This document shows, one piece after another, positions 26,446 to 34,506 of a stretch of DNA of 64,000 nucleotides. This DNA comes from Ruminococcoides sp052118065. GTDB taxonomy: Bacteria; Bacillota; Clostridia; Oscillospirales; Acutalibacteraceae. The stretch covers positions 1 through 64,000 of the forward strand of contig JBQKHY010000011.1 of the NCBI GenBank assembly GCA_052118065.1, written 5' to 3'. The notes beneath the pieces were generated by a model that made no database searches, was not told where the DNA came from, and saw only the letters and a list, made by a program, of their open reading frames with translations. The position numbers were made by a program, and so were the translations under genes. Within the stretch, counting starts at the first letter, position 1, and every line of letters starts with the position of its first letter.

Positions 26446-26988
26446 ATGGCAAAATGGGTTTGTGCAGTATGCGGTTATGTTCACGAAGGTCCTGAACCAC
26501 CAGAAAAGTGCCCACAGTGTAACGCACCGGCATCAAAGTTTAATGAACTAAAAGAAGGTGCAGGTTTCGCTTGTGAACATCAGGTAGGCATTATTGACGG
26601 TGTTTCAGAAGATATTATTGCAGATTTAAGAGCTAACTTTAACGGTGAATGTTCTGAAGTAGGTATGTACCTAGCAATGGCAAGAGTTGCTGATAGAGAA
26701 GGCTATCCTGAAATCTCAGCAGCATTTACAAAATATGCTTTTGAAGAAGCTGAACATGCAGCAAAGTTTGCTGAAATTCTTGGTGAAGTTGTAACAGACT
26801 CTACAAAGAAAAATCTACAGTTAAGAGCAGAAGCTGAAGCAGGTGCTTGTGAAGGTAAGCTAGACCTTGCAGTTAGAGCAAAGAAGGCTAACCTAGACGC
26901 AATCCACGATACAGTTCATGAAATGGCTAAGGATGAAGCTAGACATGGTGCAGGTTTCCAAGGTCTGCTAAATAGATATTTCGGCTAA
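26446..26988 (+). CDS. Reverse rubrerythrin (rubredoxin domain first)
   Basis: A 180-residue cytoplasmic peroxidase of anaerobes. The rubredoxin-like iron site comes first (CAVCGYVHEGPEPPEKCPQC, residues 6-25). The ferritin-like di-iron domain follows (about 45-180), with its ligands in GECSEVGMYL, FEEAEHAAKF, AEAGACEGK and KDEARHG. Classical rubrerythrin has the reverse order, so this matches the 'reverse' type of clostridia that reduces peroxide with NADH-derived electrons. It follows the PerR-like gene and ends at a strong terminator. Confidence 0.93.
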   Translation: MAKWVCAVCGYVHEGPEPPEKCPQCNAPASKFNELKEGAGFACEHQVGIIDGVSEDIIADLRANFNGECSEVGMYLAMARVADREGYPEISAAFTKYAFEEAEHAAKFAEILGEVVTDSTKKNLQLRAEAEAGACEGKLDLAVRAKKANLDAIHDTVHEMAKDEARHGAGFQGLLNRYFG

Positions 26989-27014
26989 TTTCTTAATATC
27001 AATATTATAAAATT

Positions 27015-27050
27015 AAGGCTAGTTACTATAACGGTAACTAGCCTTTTTGT
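27015..27050 (+). terminator. Intrinsic terminator after rubrerythrin
   Basis: A perfect 12-bp stem AAGGCTAGTTAC (27015-27026) pairs with 27034-27045, followed by TTTGT. Confidence 0.88.
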
Positions 27051-27143
27051 ATGTTGTAGTTTGTAAATTAGGGTTTGTGGAGTTGTTTATGTAATGTAGG
27101 TTAATTATATATCAACCGATTAATTCATCTAGTTTATAGTTTT

Positions 27144-27432
27144 ATCCCTCCTTCAGTCGATTTATAAAGGGTAAATTGCCGTACCGTCAATTTACAATCG
27201 ACAGCTCCCTCGTCTGAGGGAGCCAAGCATAATATGTACAAACTTATAAATTTGTACATAATTAAAGAAATTGTACATACCTTGTTGCCTCCCTCGCTGA
27301 GGGATAAGTGAGCATCCAAATTTTATATTTGGCTTTGCGAACTTATGCAGAGGCTGGTGGCTTTGCGTATGCAAAGACGGAAGGAGTGATTGGAATTGTA
27401 AATTCATTTACAATTCCATATTAGTTGAAACT
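27144..27432. repeat. MITE-like intergenic element with imperfect terminal inverted repeats
   Basis: This opens the 820-base gene-free stretch. The ends ATCCCTCCTTCAGTC (27144-27158) and GACGGAAGGAGTGAT (27376-27390) are inverted repeats with two mismatches. Between them lie further hairpins: GTAAATTG/CAATTTAC, GCTCCCTC/GAGGGAGC and CCAAAT/ATTTGG. A 12-bp hairpin follows the right end. Its last 72 bases are identical to 476-547. No protein frame is credible inside. The layout fits a non-autonomous element or structured intergenic repeat; I see no transposase for it here. Confidence 0.6.
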
Positions 27433-27480
27433 TTCCTTTATTTCTAACTATAAAATATAATAAAAATTATGAGTTGCACG

Positions 27481-27504
27481 GTAGGGGCGAACATTGTTCG
27501 CCCG
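27481..27504 (+). repeat. REP-like palindrome, stem version 1, plus orientation
   Basis: The 24 bases read GTAG, stem GGGCGAA, loop CATTG, stem TTCGCCC, then G. This is identical to the three plus-oriented copies beside the RAYT transposase near 41.3-41.7 kb. It faces the copy at 27606. Confidence 0.8.
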
Positions 27505-27605
27505 TTAAAAAGTGTGATACCTATGAGATTATTATCCTGTTTACAGACTATAAATTTATAATATCTACAAAGGACAAAATATAAATAGAAAGGTTAATTT
27601 TTAAA

Positions 27606-27629
27606 CGGGACATCAATGATGTCCCCTAC
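27606..27629 (-). repeat. REP-like palindrome, stem version 3, minus orientation
   Basis: On the minus strand it reads GTAG, stem GGGACAT, loop CATTG, stem ATGTCCC, then G. The foot, loop and last base are the same as in other copies, but the stem differs and is still perfectly paired. It lies in inverted orientation 101 bases from the copy at 27481, as in paired REP arrangements. Confidence 0.8.
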
Positions 27630-27710
27630 ACCTGTGAGTCAGAGTTTTATATAATTTTAGGTAAATAATCTCACTACGAATTTTTCTTTATAGCCAATTA
27701 TTTTCCTTTA

Positions 27711-27885
27711 CTCACAATCAAAATTGAAAAGCCCTAATTTGTTTAACTGACTATTCTTAACCCAAAATCAAAATTGAAAAACCCTAATTTGCAAAATTAA
27801 TTTATCGTAACGCAGAAACAAAATTGAAAAACCCAAATTTATATTACTAATCCATAAAAACAAAAATCAAAATTAAACATCCCTA
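27711..27885. repeat. Four degenerate tandem repeats with a 50-bp period
   Basis: The core CAAAATTGAAAA followed by CCC(T/A)AA recurs at 27719, 27769 and 27819 exactly 50 bases apart. A weaker fourth copy near 27868 overlaps the end of the GNAT gene. The other half of each unit diverges. No hairpin or coding frame is apparent. Confidence 0.65.
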
Positions 27886-28445
27886 GGTTCCACATAGATT
27901 CTTTTATAAAACAGATTATAGAATACTTTGCCGAAGAAGTTTTTATTAAGGTAGAAGAATTCCTTTTCTGTAACGGTTTTATTATCCTTATTGTAGCCCA
28001 GCATATCATAGGTAACTGACTGTTCTGTCATTGTAAAGTTAAGGTCATAAAAACCGTTTTTGGTGTAGAAATTCTTTCTCTTAATTCGTTCATCAATGTT
28101 AGGTGCATTTTGGTCAAGCTGTTCAATAGCTAACAAAATTCTGTAATTTTTGTACTTTTCTTTTAATGCTGAAAGAAAGGCTGAACCGTAGCCTTTGCCT
28201 CTTTGCTTTTCATCAATAGCAAAGAAAAATAAATATGCAGTGTCTTTGTATGTGGCAACATATGCTAAGCCTGCAAATTCCTTTTTGTCATAAATACTGT
28301 AAAAGTCTGCTGACTTCTTTCTGCTTAACAGTTTCATCATCCAATATGGTAGTTGTTCATCCTTTGGAAAAGCTGAGAAGTACAGTTCCTTTACCTTACT
28401 TTTGCTTTCCTTTGAAATGTTATATTTTCTTAGTCTTAAATTCAT
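27873..28445 (-). CDS. GNAT-family N-acetyltransferase
   Basis: A 190-residue acyl-CoA-dependent acetyltransferase. Motif A, which binds the CoA pyrophosphate, is RGKGYGSA (about 87-94), preceded by the strand YLFFFAIDE. A later FYTKNGFYD fits motif B. Substrates of this family range from antibiotics to protein N-termini and cannot be deduced. It follows the sensor kinase unit on the same strand after a terminator, so it is probably transcribed separately. The stop codon lies inside the last copy of the 50-bp tandem repeat. Confidence 0.8.
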   Translation of the reverse strand: MNLRLRKYNISKESKSKVKELYFSAFPKDEQLPYWMMKLLSRKKSADFYSIYDKKEFAGLAYVATYKDTAYLFFFAIDEKQRGKGYGSAFLSALKEKYKNYRILLAIEQLDQNAPNIDERIKRKNFYTKNGFYDLNFTMTEQSVTYDMLGYNKDNKTVTEKEFFYLNKNFFGKVFYNLFYKRIYVEPRDV

Positions 28446-28454
28446 AATATCCTC

Positions 28455-28491
28455 TTTGTAAAAATGAAAAATGACTCCGAAGAGCCATTTT
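28455..28491 (-). terminator. Terminator after the second two-component system
   Basis: AAAATGACTC (28468-28477) pairs with GAGCCATTTT (28482-28491) with one non-Watson-Crick pair. On the minus strand the stem continues into TTTTTCATTTTTA. Confidence 0.75.
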
Positions 28492-28507
28492 CCGTTATTT
28501 CATTATT

Positions 28508-30169
28508 TTATTCCGGTGAGTCTGCTATTTCAAGTTCAAACCAGAAGTTACTTCCTTCACCGACAACACTTTTAACACCATAATGTGCGTTGTGTCTGTC
28601 AAGAACATTCTTAACAATTGAAAGTCCTAAACCTGTACCTACAACAGAACTTTTGTGTTCTTTATCAACCTTGTAGTATCTGTCCCAGATATTTTCCAAA
28701 TGTTCTTGGTCAATACCCTCACCATGGTCAATAACTTCAATAAGTACATTTTTGTCTTTTCTTGATTGACGAACAATAATATGTTTGTCTGTTCTTGAAT
28801 AGTTAATTGCGTTGTTAACTAGGTTGTAAATTACCTGACTGATTTTGCTATAATCGGCATTTACATAAATATCTTCATCATATTCAAAGTCTAGGGTGTA
28901 GCCCTCTTGTTCCTTTAGCTTGTTGTAGCGTTGGAACATTTCTTTGATTAATGTTGTAATTGAGAAAACTTCCTTGTTGATTTCTGTTGCACCTGACTGT
29001 AGTTTTGAAATATCAAGTAAGTCGGTTACAAGCATATTCAGTCTGTTTGCTTCATCAATAATAATTTGGATATTTTCAGGAGTATTTTCTCCCGGTAAAT
29101 CCCTCATTACTTCACCGTAACCTGTAATCATTGTCAGTGGTGTTCTTAGGTCATGGCTAATGTTAGCGATAAGTTCTCTCTGTAGTGAATCAACTTTCTT
29201 TAGCTCTGTTGCTGCATAATTTAGAGTGTTATTTAGCTCGGTAACTTCAAGATAACCTGTACTGTTAAACTGAACATCATAATCTTTGTTAGCAAGTTTT
29301 AGTGCTGACTTTGTTGTGTCGGTAATAGGTTTACTAATCTTTCTTGCTGCAACAATAGCAATAAATACACCGATAAACAGTAAGATAAATGTAACAGTTA
29401 CAAGCTGGTATCTTAGTGTGTTTACTACACTGTCAACAGGTGAACTTTGTGAAGTGATAATCAGCATATAGTCATTGTTACTGTCATCATCAAACAGTGA
29501 GGTATATACAACACCTTTGGTGTTTAACTTATCCATCGGTGGTGTGTGACCTTTGATTTTGTGTAGTAAGTCATTTTTGCTGTTTTCTTCTTCATCAATG
29601 TATCGTGTATAGGTTTTGTCATCACTTGCTTTAGCTTGGCTATAGTAGTTGTATGGACTTTCACCTTTAATTAGCTGATTTGTAGCAAATGATACATACT
29701 GTCTGTGAGTAATTGAACCGTTGTCACTTTCATTATCGGATGAATTTTTATCCGATGAACTGTTATCTGAAGATTTTTTGTCAGAAGAATTTTTATCGGA
29801 ACTGCCTGAACTTTTTGAACTGCTACCTGAATTGCTATCATTTGATGAACTGCTTGAACTGTCATAAATCATAATTTTCATAAATGATTTATCGGTAGAA
29901 TAAACAGGTCTTACTGTAGAATCGGTAGTGTCATAAACATAAATCATAACATCATTTTGTTCTGCTAAATTTTCCACTAATGTAGTAATGTTATTTGAAT
30001 TAATATTTTCTTCAATTGATGATGCACATTTCTTAACCTGATTTACCCTTACTTTGCTATATACACTTCTAAAGCAAACTGTTTGGAAAACCCATAGTAA
30101 AACCAGCATTATTAAAGAGAAAAGTACAAACCACAACAATATTTTGTAATGTAGTGGTAGGGAGGACAT
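28508..30169 (-). CDS. Sensor histidine kinase with Ser/Asp/Asn-rich extracellular linker
   Basis: A membrane kinase of about 553 residues. It has an N-terminal membrane span and an extracytoplasmic region containing about 45 residues made almost only of Ser, Asp, Asn, Lys and Gly. A second span leads to HAMP (RKISKPITDTTKSALKLA), HisKA with the phospho-accepting His in ANISHDLRTPLT, and HATPase motifs LVNNAINYS, DHGEGI and GTGLGLSIVKN. I place the start at the ATG at 30169, seven bases after the regulator stop; the TTG at 30202 directly abuts a GAGGAG. It pairs with the response regulator upstream. The signal is unknown; the disordered linker may be a spacer or glycosylated. Confidence 0.9.
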   Translation of the reverse strand: MSSLPLHYKILLWFVLFSLIMLVLLWVFQTVCFRSVYSKVRVNQVKKCASSIEENINSNNITTLVENLAEQNDVMIYVYDTTDSTVRPVYSTDKSFMKIMIYDSSSSSSNDSNSGSSSKSSGSSDKNSSDKKSSDNSSSDKNSSDNESDNGSITHRQYVSFATNQLIKGESPYNYYSQAKASDDKTYTRYIDEEENSKNDLLHKIKGHTPPMDKLNTKGVVYTSLFDDDSNNDYMLIITSQSSPVDSVVNTLRYQLVTVTFILLFIGVFIAIVAARKISKPITDTTKSALKLANKDYDVQFNSTGYLEVTELNNTLNYAATELKKVDSLQRELIANISHDLRTPLTMITGYGEVMRDLPGENTPENIQIIIDEANRLNMLVTDLLDISKLQSGATEINKEVFSITTLIKEMFQRYNKLKEQEGYTLDFEYDEDIYVNADYSKISQVIYNLVNNAINYSRTDKHIIVRQSRKDKNVLIEVIDHGEGIDQEHLENIWDRYYKVDKEHKSSVVGTGLGLSIVKNVLDRHNAHYGVKSVVGEGSNFWFELEIADSPE

Positions 30170-30176
30170 TTTGCTC

Positions 30177-30851
30177 TTAAACCGTGTCAAACCTGTAGCC
30201 AACTCCTCTCAGAGTAACAATGCACTTGCTATATTCACCTAGGCTTTTTCTAAGTAGCTTAATGTGAGTATCCAGAGTTCTGTCATCACCAAAGAAGTCA
30301 TAACCCCATACTTCTGAGATTAACTTTTCTCTTGTTAGGGCAATACCCTTGTTTTTAACCATATAGAAGAATAGTTCATATTCCTTAGGTGTCATATCAA
30401 CTCTTTTACCGTTAACAGTAACAATTCTTGCAGTAAAGTCAACAACAAGATTCTCGTACTTAAACACATCCTGACTAGGAGTGTCAGCACCGTTACTTCT
30501 CTTTAGCACTGCGTTAACTCTCATCATTAGCTCCTTAGGTGAGAATGGCTTAACAACATAGTCGTCAATTCCAAGTTCAAAACCATGAATCTTGTCATAT
30601 TCTTCACCTCTTGCAGAAAGCATAATAATAGGTGTGTTGCAATGCTTACGGATTTCTTTACAAGCAGAAAAACCGTCAAGTTCAGGCATCATTACATCCA
30701 TAATAATTATATCAAAAGTTTCTTTGTTGCAAATTTCAATAGCAGACATACCGTCAACTGCCTCAGTTACTTTATGACCTTCAAAATTTGCATATTTCTT
30801 AATAATCTCTCTAATCCTAAATTCGTCATCAACTACTAAAATCTTACTCAT
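30177..30851 (-). CDS. OmpR/PhoB-family response regulator
   Basis: A 224-residue regulator with a receiver domain (acidic pair Asp8-Asp9, phospho-acceptor Asp52 in IIMDVMMPE, Lys in VVKPFSPKEL) and a C-terminal winged helix ending in LRGVGYRFDTV. It begins an operon with the kinase at 28508-30169. It is a second, independent system from the one at 3790-4479; the receivers are clearly different in sequence. Targets are not evident from the neighbours. Confidence 0.93.
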   Translation of the reverse strand: MSKILVVDDEFRIREIIKKYANFEGHKVTEAVDGMSAIEICNKETFDIIIMDVMMPELDGFSACKEIRKHCNTPIIMLSARGEEYDKIHGFELGIDDYVVKPFSPKELMMRVNAVLKRSNGADTPSQDVFKYENLVVDFTARIVTVNGKRVDMTPKEYELFFYMVKNKGIALTREKLISEVWGYDFFGDDRTLDTHIKLLRKSLGEYSKCIVTLRGVGYRFDTV

Positions 30852-31029
30852 AATATGACCCTCACTTTCTTTGATTATAGAATAAAATCTAAATGTGATG
30901 ATTTTATGTTGAAAATCTTAATATTTTCTAATAGTATTTTCTACATTTTATCATATTTTAAAATCCTTTTAAAGGAAATATTGAAAAGTTAGAAAAATAA
31001 AGTTATAATAGGTTAATGTGGGTGATTAT

Positions 31030-31881
31030 ATGGAAGCAAGAAAAATTAAAGCATCATTAATAACAGAAAAGGTTAAGAAGTTGTTTATGGATTGCAACTA
31101 CTTTATAGGCAATGACATTTACAACGCATTACTAAAAGCCAGAGATACCGAAGAAAGCGAAACAGGCAAAAGTATCCTTGACCAAATTATTGAAAATGAT
31201 GATATAGCAAAAAAAGAAGAAATACCACTTTGTCAAGATACAGGTATGGCAATTCTGTTTGTTAAGTATGGGGACAAAGTTATAGTTGAGGACGGTTCAT
31301 TTAATGAGGCTGTTACTGAGGGTGTCCGTAGAGCATATATTGACGGATACCTAAGGAAAAGTGTTGTTAGTGACCCTGTCTTTGATAGAATAAATACTAA
31401 GGATAATACACCTTGCATTATTCATACTGAGATTGTACCGGGAGATAAGATTGAAATTCTTGCCGGTGGCAAAGGCTTTGGCAGTGAAAATATGTCAAAG
31501 ATTGCAATGTTAACACCAAGTAAGGGTATTGAGGGTGTAAAGGAATTTATCCTAAATACTGTAAGAGAAGCAGGACCTAATCCTTGCCCACCTATGGTTG
31601 TAGGTGTTGGTATCGGTGGTACTTTTGAGAAGGCAGCTTTACTTGCTAAGAAAGCAACCTTTAGAAGTATTGATACTCATAATGAAGATAAGCGATATGC
31701 CGACCTTGAGGATGAACTGCTACAGTCTATTAACAAAATGGGCTTTGGACCTGCAGGTCTTGGTGGTACAACTACTGCCATTGGTGTAAATATCGAAACT
31801 TATCCTACTCATATTGCAGGAATGCCTGTTGCAGTAAATATTTGTTGCCATGCAGCAAGACACAGTACAACAACAATATAA
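31030..31881 (+). CDS. Class I fumarate hydratase (or L-tartrate dehydratase) alpha subunit
   Basis: A 283-residue Fe-S hydro-lyase subunit. The [4Fe-4S] cysteines are in LCQDTGMAI, ANPCPP-like GPNPCPPMVVG and the C-terminal NICCHAARH. The enzyme interconverts fumarate and malate; tartrate dehydratases share the architecture, so the substrate is by analogy. In anaerobes this enzyme is split into alpha and beta proteins, and the beta gene follows at 32403 after a small intervening gene. I prefer the ATG at 31030, four bases after GGTGAT-like bases, over the GTG at 31018. Confidence 0.9.
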   Translation: MEARKIKASLITEKVKKLFMDCNYFIGNDIYNALLKARDTEESETGKSILDQIIENDDIAKKEEIPLCQDTGMAILFVKYGDKVIVEDGSFNEAVTEGVRRAYIDGYLRKSVVSDPVFDRINTKDNTPCIIHTEIVPGDKIEILAGGKGFGSENMSKIAMLTPSKGIEGVKEFILNTVREAGPNPCPPMVVGVGIGGTFEKAALLAKKATFRSIDTHNEDKRYADLEDELLQSINKMGFGPAGLGGTTTAIGVNIETYPTHIAGMPVAVNICCHAARHSTTTI

Positions 31882-31891
31882 GGAAAAATTT

Positions 31892-32389
31892 ATGAAAAGA
31901 ACAATTAGAATTACTATAATAACGGTTATTATTATTGCTATTGGCTTAGTTACAATGTTTGTAACTCCCGGCACTTGGAAGTTCGGTACTAATGTGTATT
32001 CAAATGATTTCCAGAAAACACCGGAAGACAGCCTTTTTCATTACTACGATACAGTGCAGTTACAACAATCTATAGGTAAGGCTGAAACTGACAAAACTTG
32101 TCTTTACCTTTATTTTAACGGTACCTCAATCAATGTGTGTGAAATGATAAAGAACAATGATAAGTACTGTTATTTTGGAGAGAAAATTAAGTTTAAATAT
32201 GGCACAGATTATATGAGGTTTGATAAGAATCAAACTGTTATAAATGATGATGTGTATTACTGGGATATTATTTATGAAAACAGAAAGTACCTTATTAGGG
32301 ATGACAAGTTTAAGTCTATTGACTTTACTGTTACTATCGGTAATGAAACCCGTAATCTGTCCTTTGTATATTACATAGATAAAAAGTAA
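31892..32389 (+). CDS. Unknown membrane-anchored protein between the fumarase subunits
   Basis: A 165-residue protein with an N-terminal signal anchor (about 5-27, KRTIRI then a hydrophobic stretch) and a polar outward domain of beta-like segments. No lipobox or known domain is recognised. It has a good ribosome site (AAGGAAAA) and lies 10 bases after the alpha subunit and 13 before the beta subunit on the same strand, so it is co-transcribed with both. Alpha and beta genes are normally adjacent, so this insertion is odd. Whether it relates to fumarase is unknown. The reading could start earlier, but only by overlapping the alpha gene. Confidence 0.7.
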   Translation: MKRTIRITIITVIIIAIGLVTMFVTPGTWKFGTNVYSNDFQKTPEDSLFHYYDTVQLQQSIGKAETDKTCLYLYFNGTSINVCEMIKNNDKYCYFGEKIKFKYGTDYMRFDKNQTVINDDVYYWDIIYENRKYLIRDDKFKSIDFTVTIGNETRNLSFVYYIDKK

Positions 32390-32402
32390 GATGGTGAAGA
32401 AA

Positions 32403-32951
32403 ATGAAACGATTAACTTTGCCTTTATCGGATAGCGACATTAAAAACCTAAAAGCCGGAGAAACTGTGCTGCTTTCAGGCACAATGCTAACAGGTCGTGA
32501 TGCTGCCCATAAAAGGTTGTATGAACTTGTAGAAAAAGGAGAAAAGTTACCTATTGATATTAAAGGTGAACTTATCTATTATGTAGGACCTGCACCGGCA
32601 AAGCCCGGTTTTGCAGTAGGACCTGCCGGACCTACCTCCAGCTATAGAATGGATAAATATGCACCTACACTTTTGGATTTAGGTCTAAAGGGTATGATAG
32701 GTAAAGGTGCCAGAAATCAAGATGTTATTGATGCTATTGTTAGAAATGGCTGTGTATATTTTGCTTGTGTAGGTGGTGCTGCTGCCTTAATAGCAAAATC
32801 AATTAAGAAGGAAGAGATACTTTGTTATGAGGACCTTGGTACTGAGGCTATCAGAAGATATACAGTAGAGGACTTTCCTTGTATTGTAGCAATTGATAGT
32901 TATGGCAACAATGCTTATACCGAAGGTCAGAAAGATTATTGTAGAGAGTGA
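32403..32951 (+). CDS. Class I fumarate hydratase beta subunit
   Basis: A 182-residue subunit completing the split hydro-lyase. Family motifs are LKAGETVLLSGTMLTGRD, AHKRL, YVGPAPAKPGFAVGPAGPTSS and GGAAALIAKSI; the KxGKG-like MIGKGARN contacts substrate. The ATG at 32403 sits after GGTGAAGA, while the ATG at 32391 has no site. It ends three bases before the MBOAT gene. Together with 31030-31881 it forms the active heterodimer. Confidence 0.9.
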   Translation: MKRLTLPLSDSDIKNLKAGETVLLSGTMLTGRDAAHKRLYELVEKGEKLPIDIKGELIYYVGPAPAKPGFAVGPAGPTSSYRMDKYAPTLLDLGLKGMIGKGARNQDVIDAIVRNGCVYFACVGGAAALIAKSIKKEEILCYEDLGTEAIRRYTVEDFPCIVAIDSYGNNAYTEGQKDYCRE

Positions 32952-32954
32952 TTT

Positions 32955-34367
32955 ATGTTATTTGCTAGTACAGTTTTTATATTTGTATTTTTACCGGTAG
33001 TTCTGTTACTGTATTATACAGTTTTCAGAAAATGGAGAATGGGTCAAAATGTAATGTTGCTTATTGCAAGTTTGATTTTCTATGCTTGGGGTGAGCCAAA
33101 GTATGTTTTGATTATGATTGCATCAATTATTGTTAACTATGCTTTGGGACTTTTGGTTGATAAGGTAAGGCACAGGAAAGTACTTTCAAGGCTTGTAATT
33201 GCACTTACAGCAGTACTTAATCTTTCCGTATTGTTTATCTTTAAGTATCTAATGTTTACTGTTGATAATATCAATTCAATTGCAGGACTTAACTTATCAG
33301 TACCAAACATAGCATTGCCTATTGGTATCAGTTTCTTTACATTCCAAGCAATGAGTTATGTAATTGATGTTTATAGGGAAAAGGGTGAGGCTCAGAAGAA
33401 TCCACTGAATGTTGGTCTTTATATTAGCTTTTTCCCTCAGCTGATTGCAGGTCCTATTGTTAGATACGAAACAGTTGCTTATCAGATTAAGCACAGAGTT
33501 GAAACCTTTGATAACTTTTCAACAGGTGTTGTAAGATTTATTATCGGTCTTGCAAAGAAGGTTCTTTTGGCAAATACAATGGGTGTTGTTGCCGACTATT
33601 CATTTGATATGCCAAACAGTGAACTGACTGTTGTAATGGCTTGGATTGGTGCAATTGCTTATTCACTACAGATTTTCTTTGACTTTAGTGGTTATAGTGA
33701 TATGGCTATCGGTCTTGGTAAAATGTTTGGCTTTGACTTCCTAGAGAACTTTGACTATCCATACATAAGTAAGTCTATTACTGAATTTTGGAGAAGATGG
33801 CATATGTCACTTGGTACTTGGTTTAGAGATTATGTATATTTCCCACTGGGTGGTTCAAGAGTAAAGAGCAAAGCAAGACTTGTGTTTAACCTATTTGTAG
33901 TATGGTCATTAACAGGTATTTGGCATGGTGCAAACTGGACTTTCCTATGTTGGGGCTTAATGTACTTTGTACTGCTTGTAATAGAGAAATTAACAGGTTG
34001 GGAAAAGAAATATCCTGACAAAATGATTGTACTTAGAAGAATCTATACATTATTCTTTGTATTGATGGGTTGGGTACTGTTTAGAGCAGACAGTATTACA
34101 GAAGCTTGGACATATATTTGCACAATGTTCGGTAACGGTACTTTGATTAATGACAGTACAATCTACTATGCAATGAATTATTTTGTATATTTCCTAATTG
34201 CAATTCTTGTCAGTACACCTATTTTTAAGAATTTCTCTCTAAAGATAAAGGGTACAAACCCTGTTGCATATGTGGTTAGTTCTGTGGGACTTTTAGCATT
34301 GCTAGTTGTTTCCGTCAGCTACATTGTTAAGGGTGCTTATAATCCATTTATTTACTTTAACTTTTAA
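32955..34367 (+). CDS. MBOAT-family O-acyltransferase (AlgI/DltB type)
   Basis: A 470-residue polytopic enzyme that moves acyl groups across the membrane onto cell-surface polymers. The family block reads FFPQLIAGPIVRYE, SGYSDMAIGLG and FWRRWHMSLGTWFRDYVYFPLGGS. The putative catalytic His lies in TGIWHGANWTF. AlgI-type enzymes often have an adjacent DHHW/AlgJ-like or DltD partner; none is visible here. The gene follows the fumarase beta subunit by three bases, so it shares the transcript. The acceptor polymer is unknown. Confidence 0.88.
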   Translation: MLFASTVFIFVFLPVVLLLYYTVFRKWRMGQNVMLLIASLIFYAWGEPKYVLIMIASIIVNYALGLLVDKVRHRKVLSRLVIALTAVLNLSVLFIFKYLMFTVDNINSIAGLNLSVPNIALPIGISFFTFQAMSYVIDVYREKGEAQKNPLNVGLYISFFPQLIAGPIVRYETVAYQIKHRVETFDNFSTGVVRFIIGLAKKVLLANTMGVVADYSFDMPNSELTVVMAWIGAIAYSLQIFFDFSGYSDMAIGLGKMFGFDFLENFDYPYISKSITEFWRRWHMSLGTWFRDYVYFPLGGSRVKSKARLVFNLFVVWSLTGIWHGANWTFLCWGLMYFVLLVIEKLTGWEKKYPDKMIVLRRIYTLFFVLMGWVLFRADSITEAWTYICTMFGNGTLINDSTIYYAMNYFVYFLIAILVSTPIFKNFSLKIKGTNPVAYVVSSVGLLALLVVSVSYIVKGAYNPFIYFNF

Positions 34368-34371
34368 TTTT

Positions 34372-34402
34372 AAGGGCAGACCTTTTGGTTTGTCCTTTTC
34401 TT
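34372..34402 (+). terminator. Intrinsic terminator after the MBOAT gene
   Basis: An 11-bp stem with two G-T pairs (34372-34382 with 34387-34397) is followed by TTCTTTT. Confidence 0.7.
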
Positions 34403-34506
34403 TTGGTGATTTATAACAAATTGGTGATATATATTTTGTAAAGTATACCCATTCAAAAAAAGTTAAAATATGGTACAATTGAGTTATAAAGAAATAGGGT
34501 GATATT

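Noticed and set aside
27134..27407. Two overlapping minus-strand frames in the intergenic repeat
   Set aside because: They run through hairpins and terminal repeats of the MITE-like element, without start signals or family resemblance.
27711..27885. CRISPR array
   Set aside because: The 50-base period has only a short degenerate conserved core and similar 'spacers', and no cas gene is near.
30585..30839. Plus-strand frames inside the response regulator
   Set aside because: Antisense shadows of a well-defined receiver domain.
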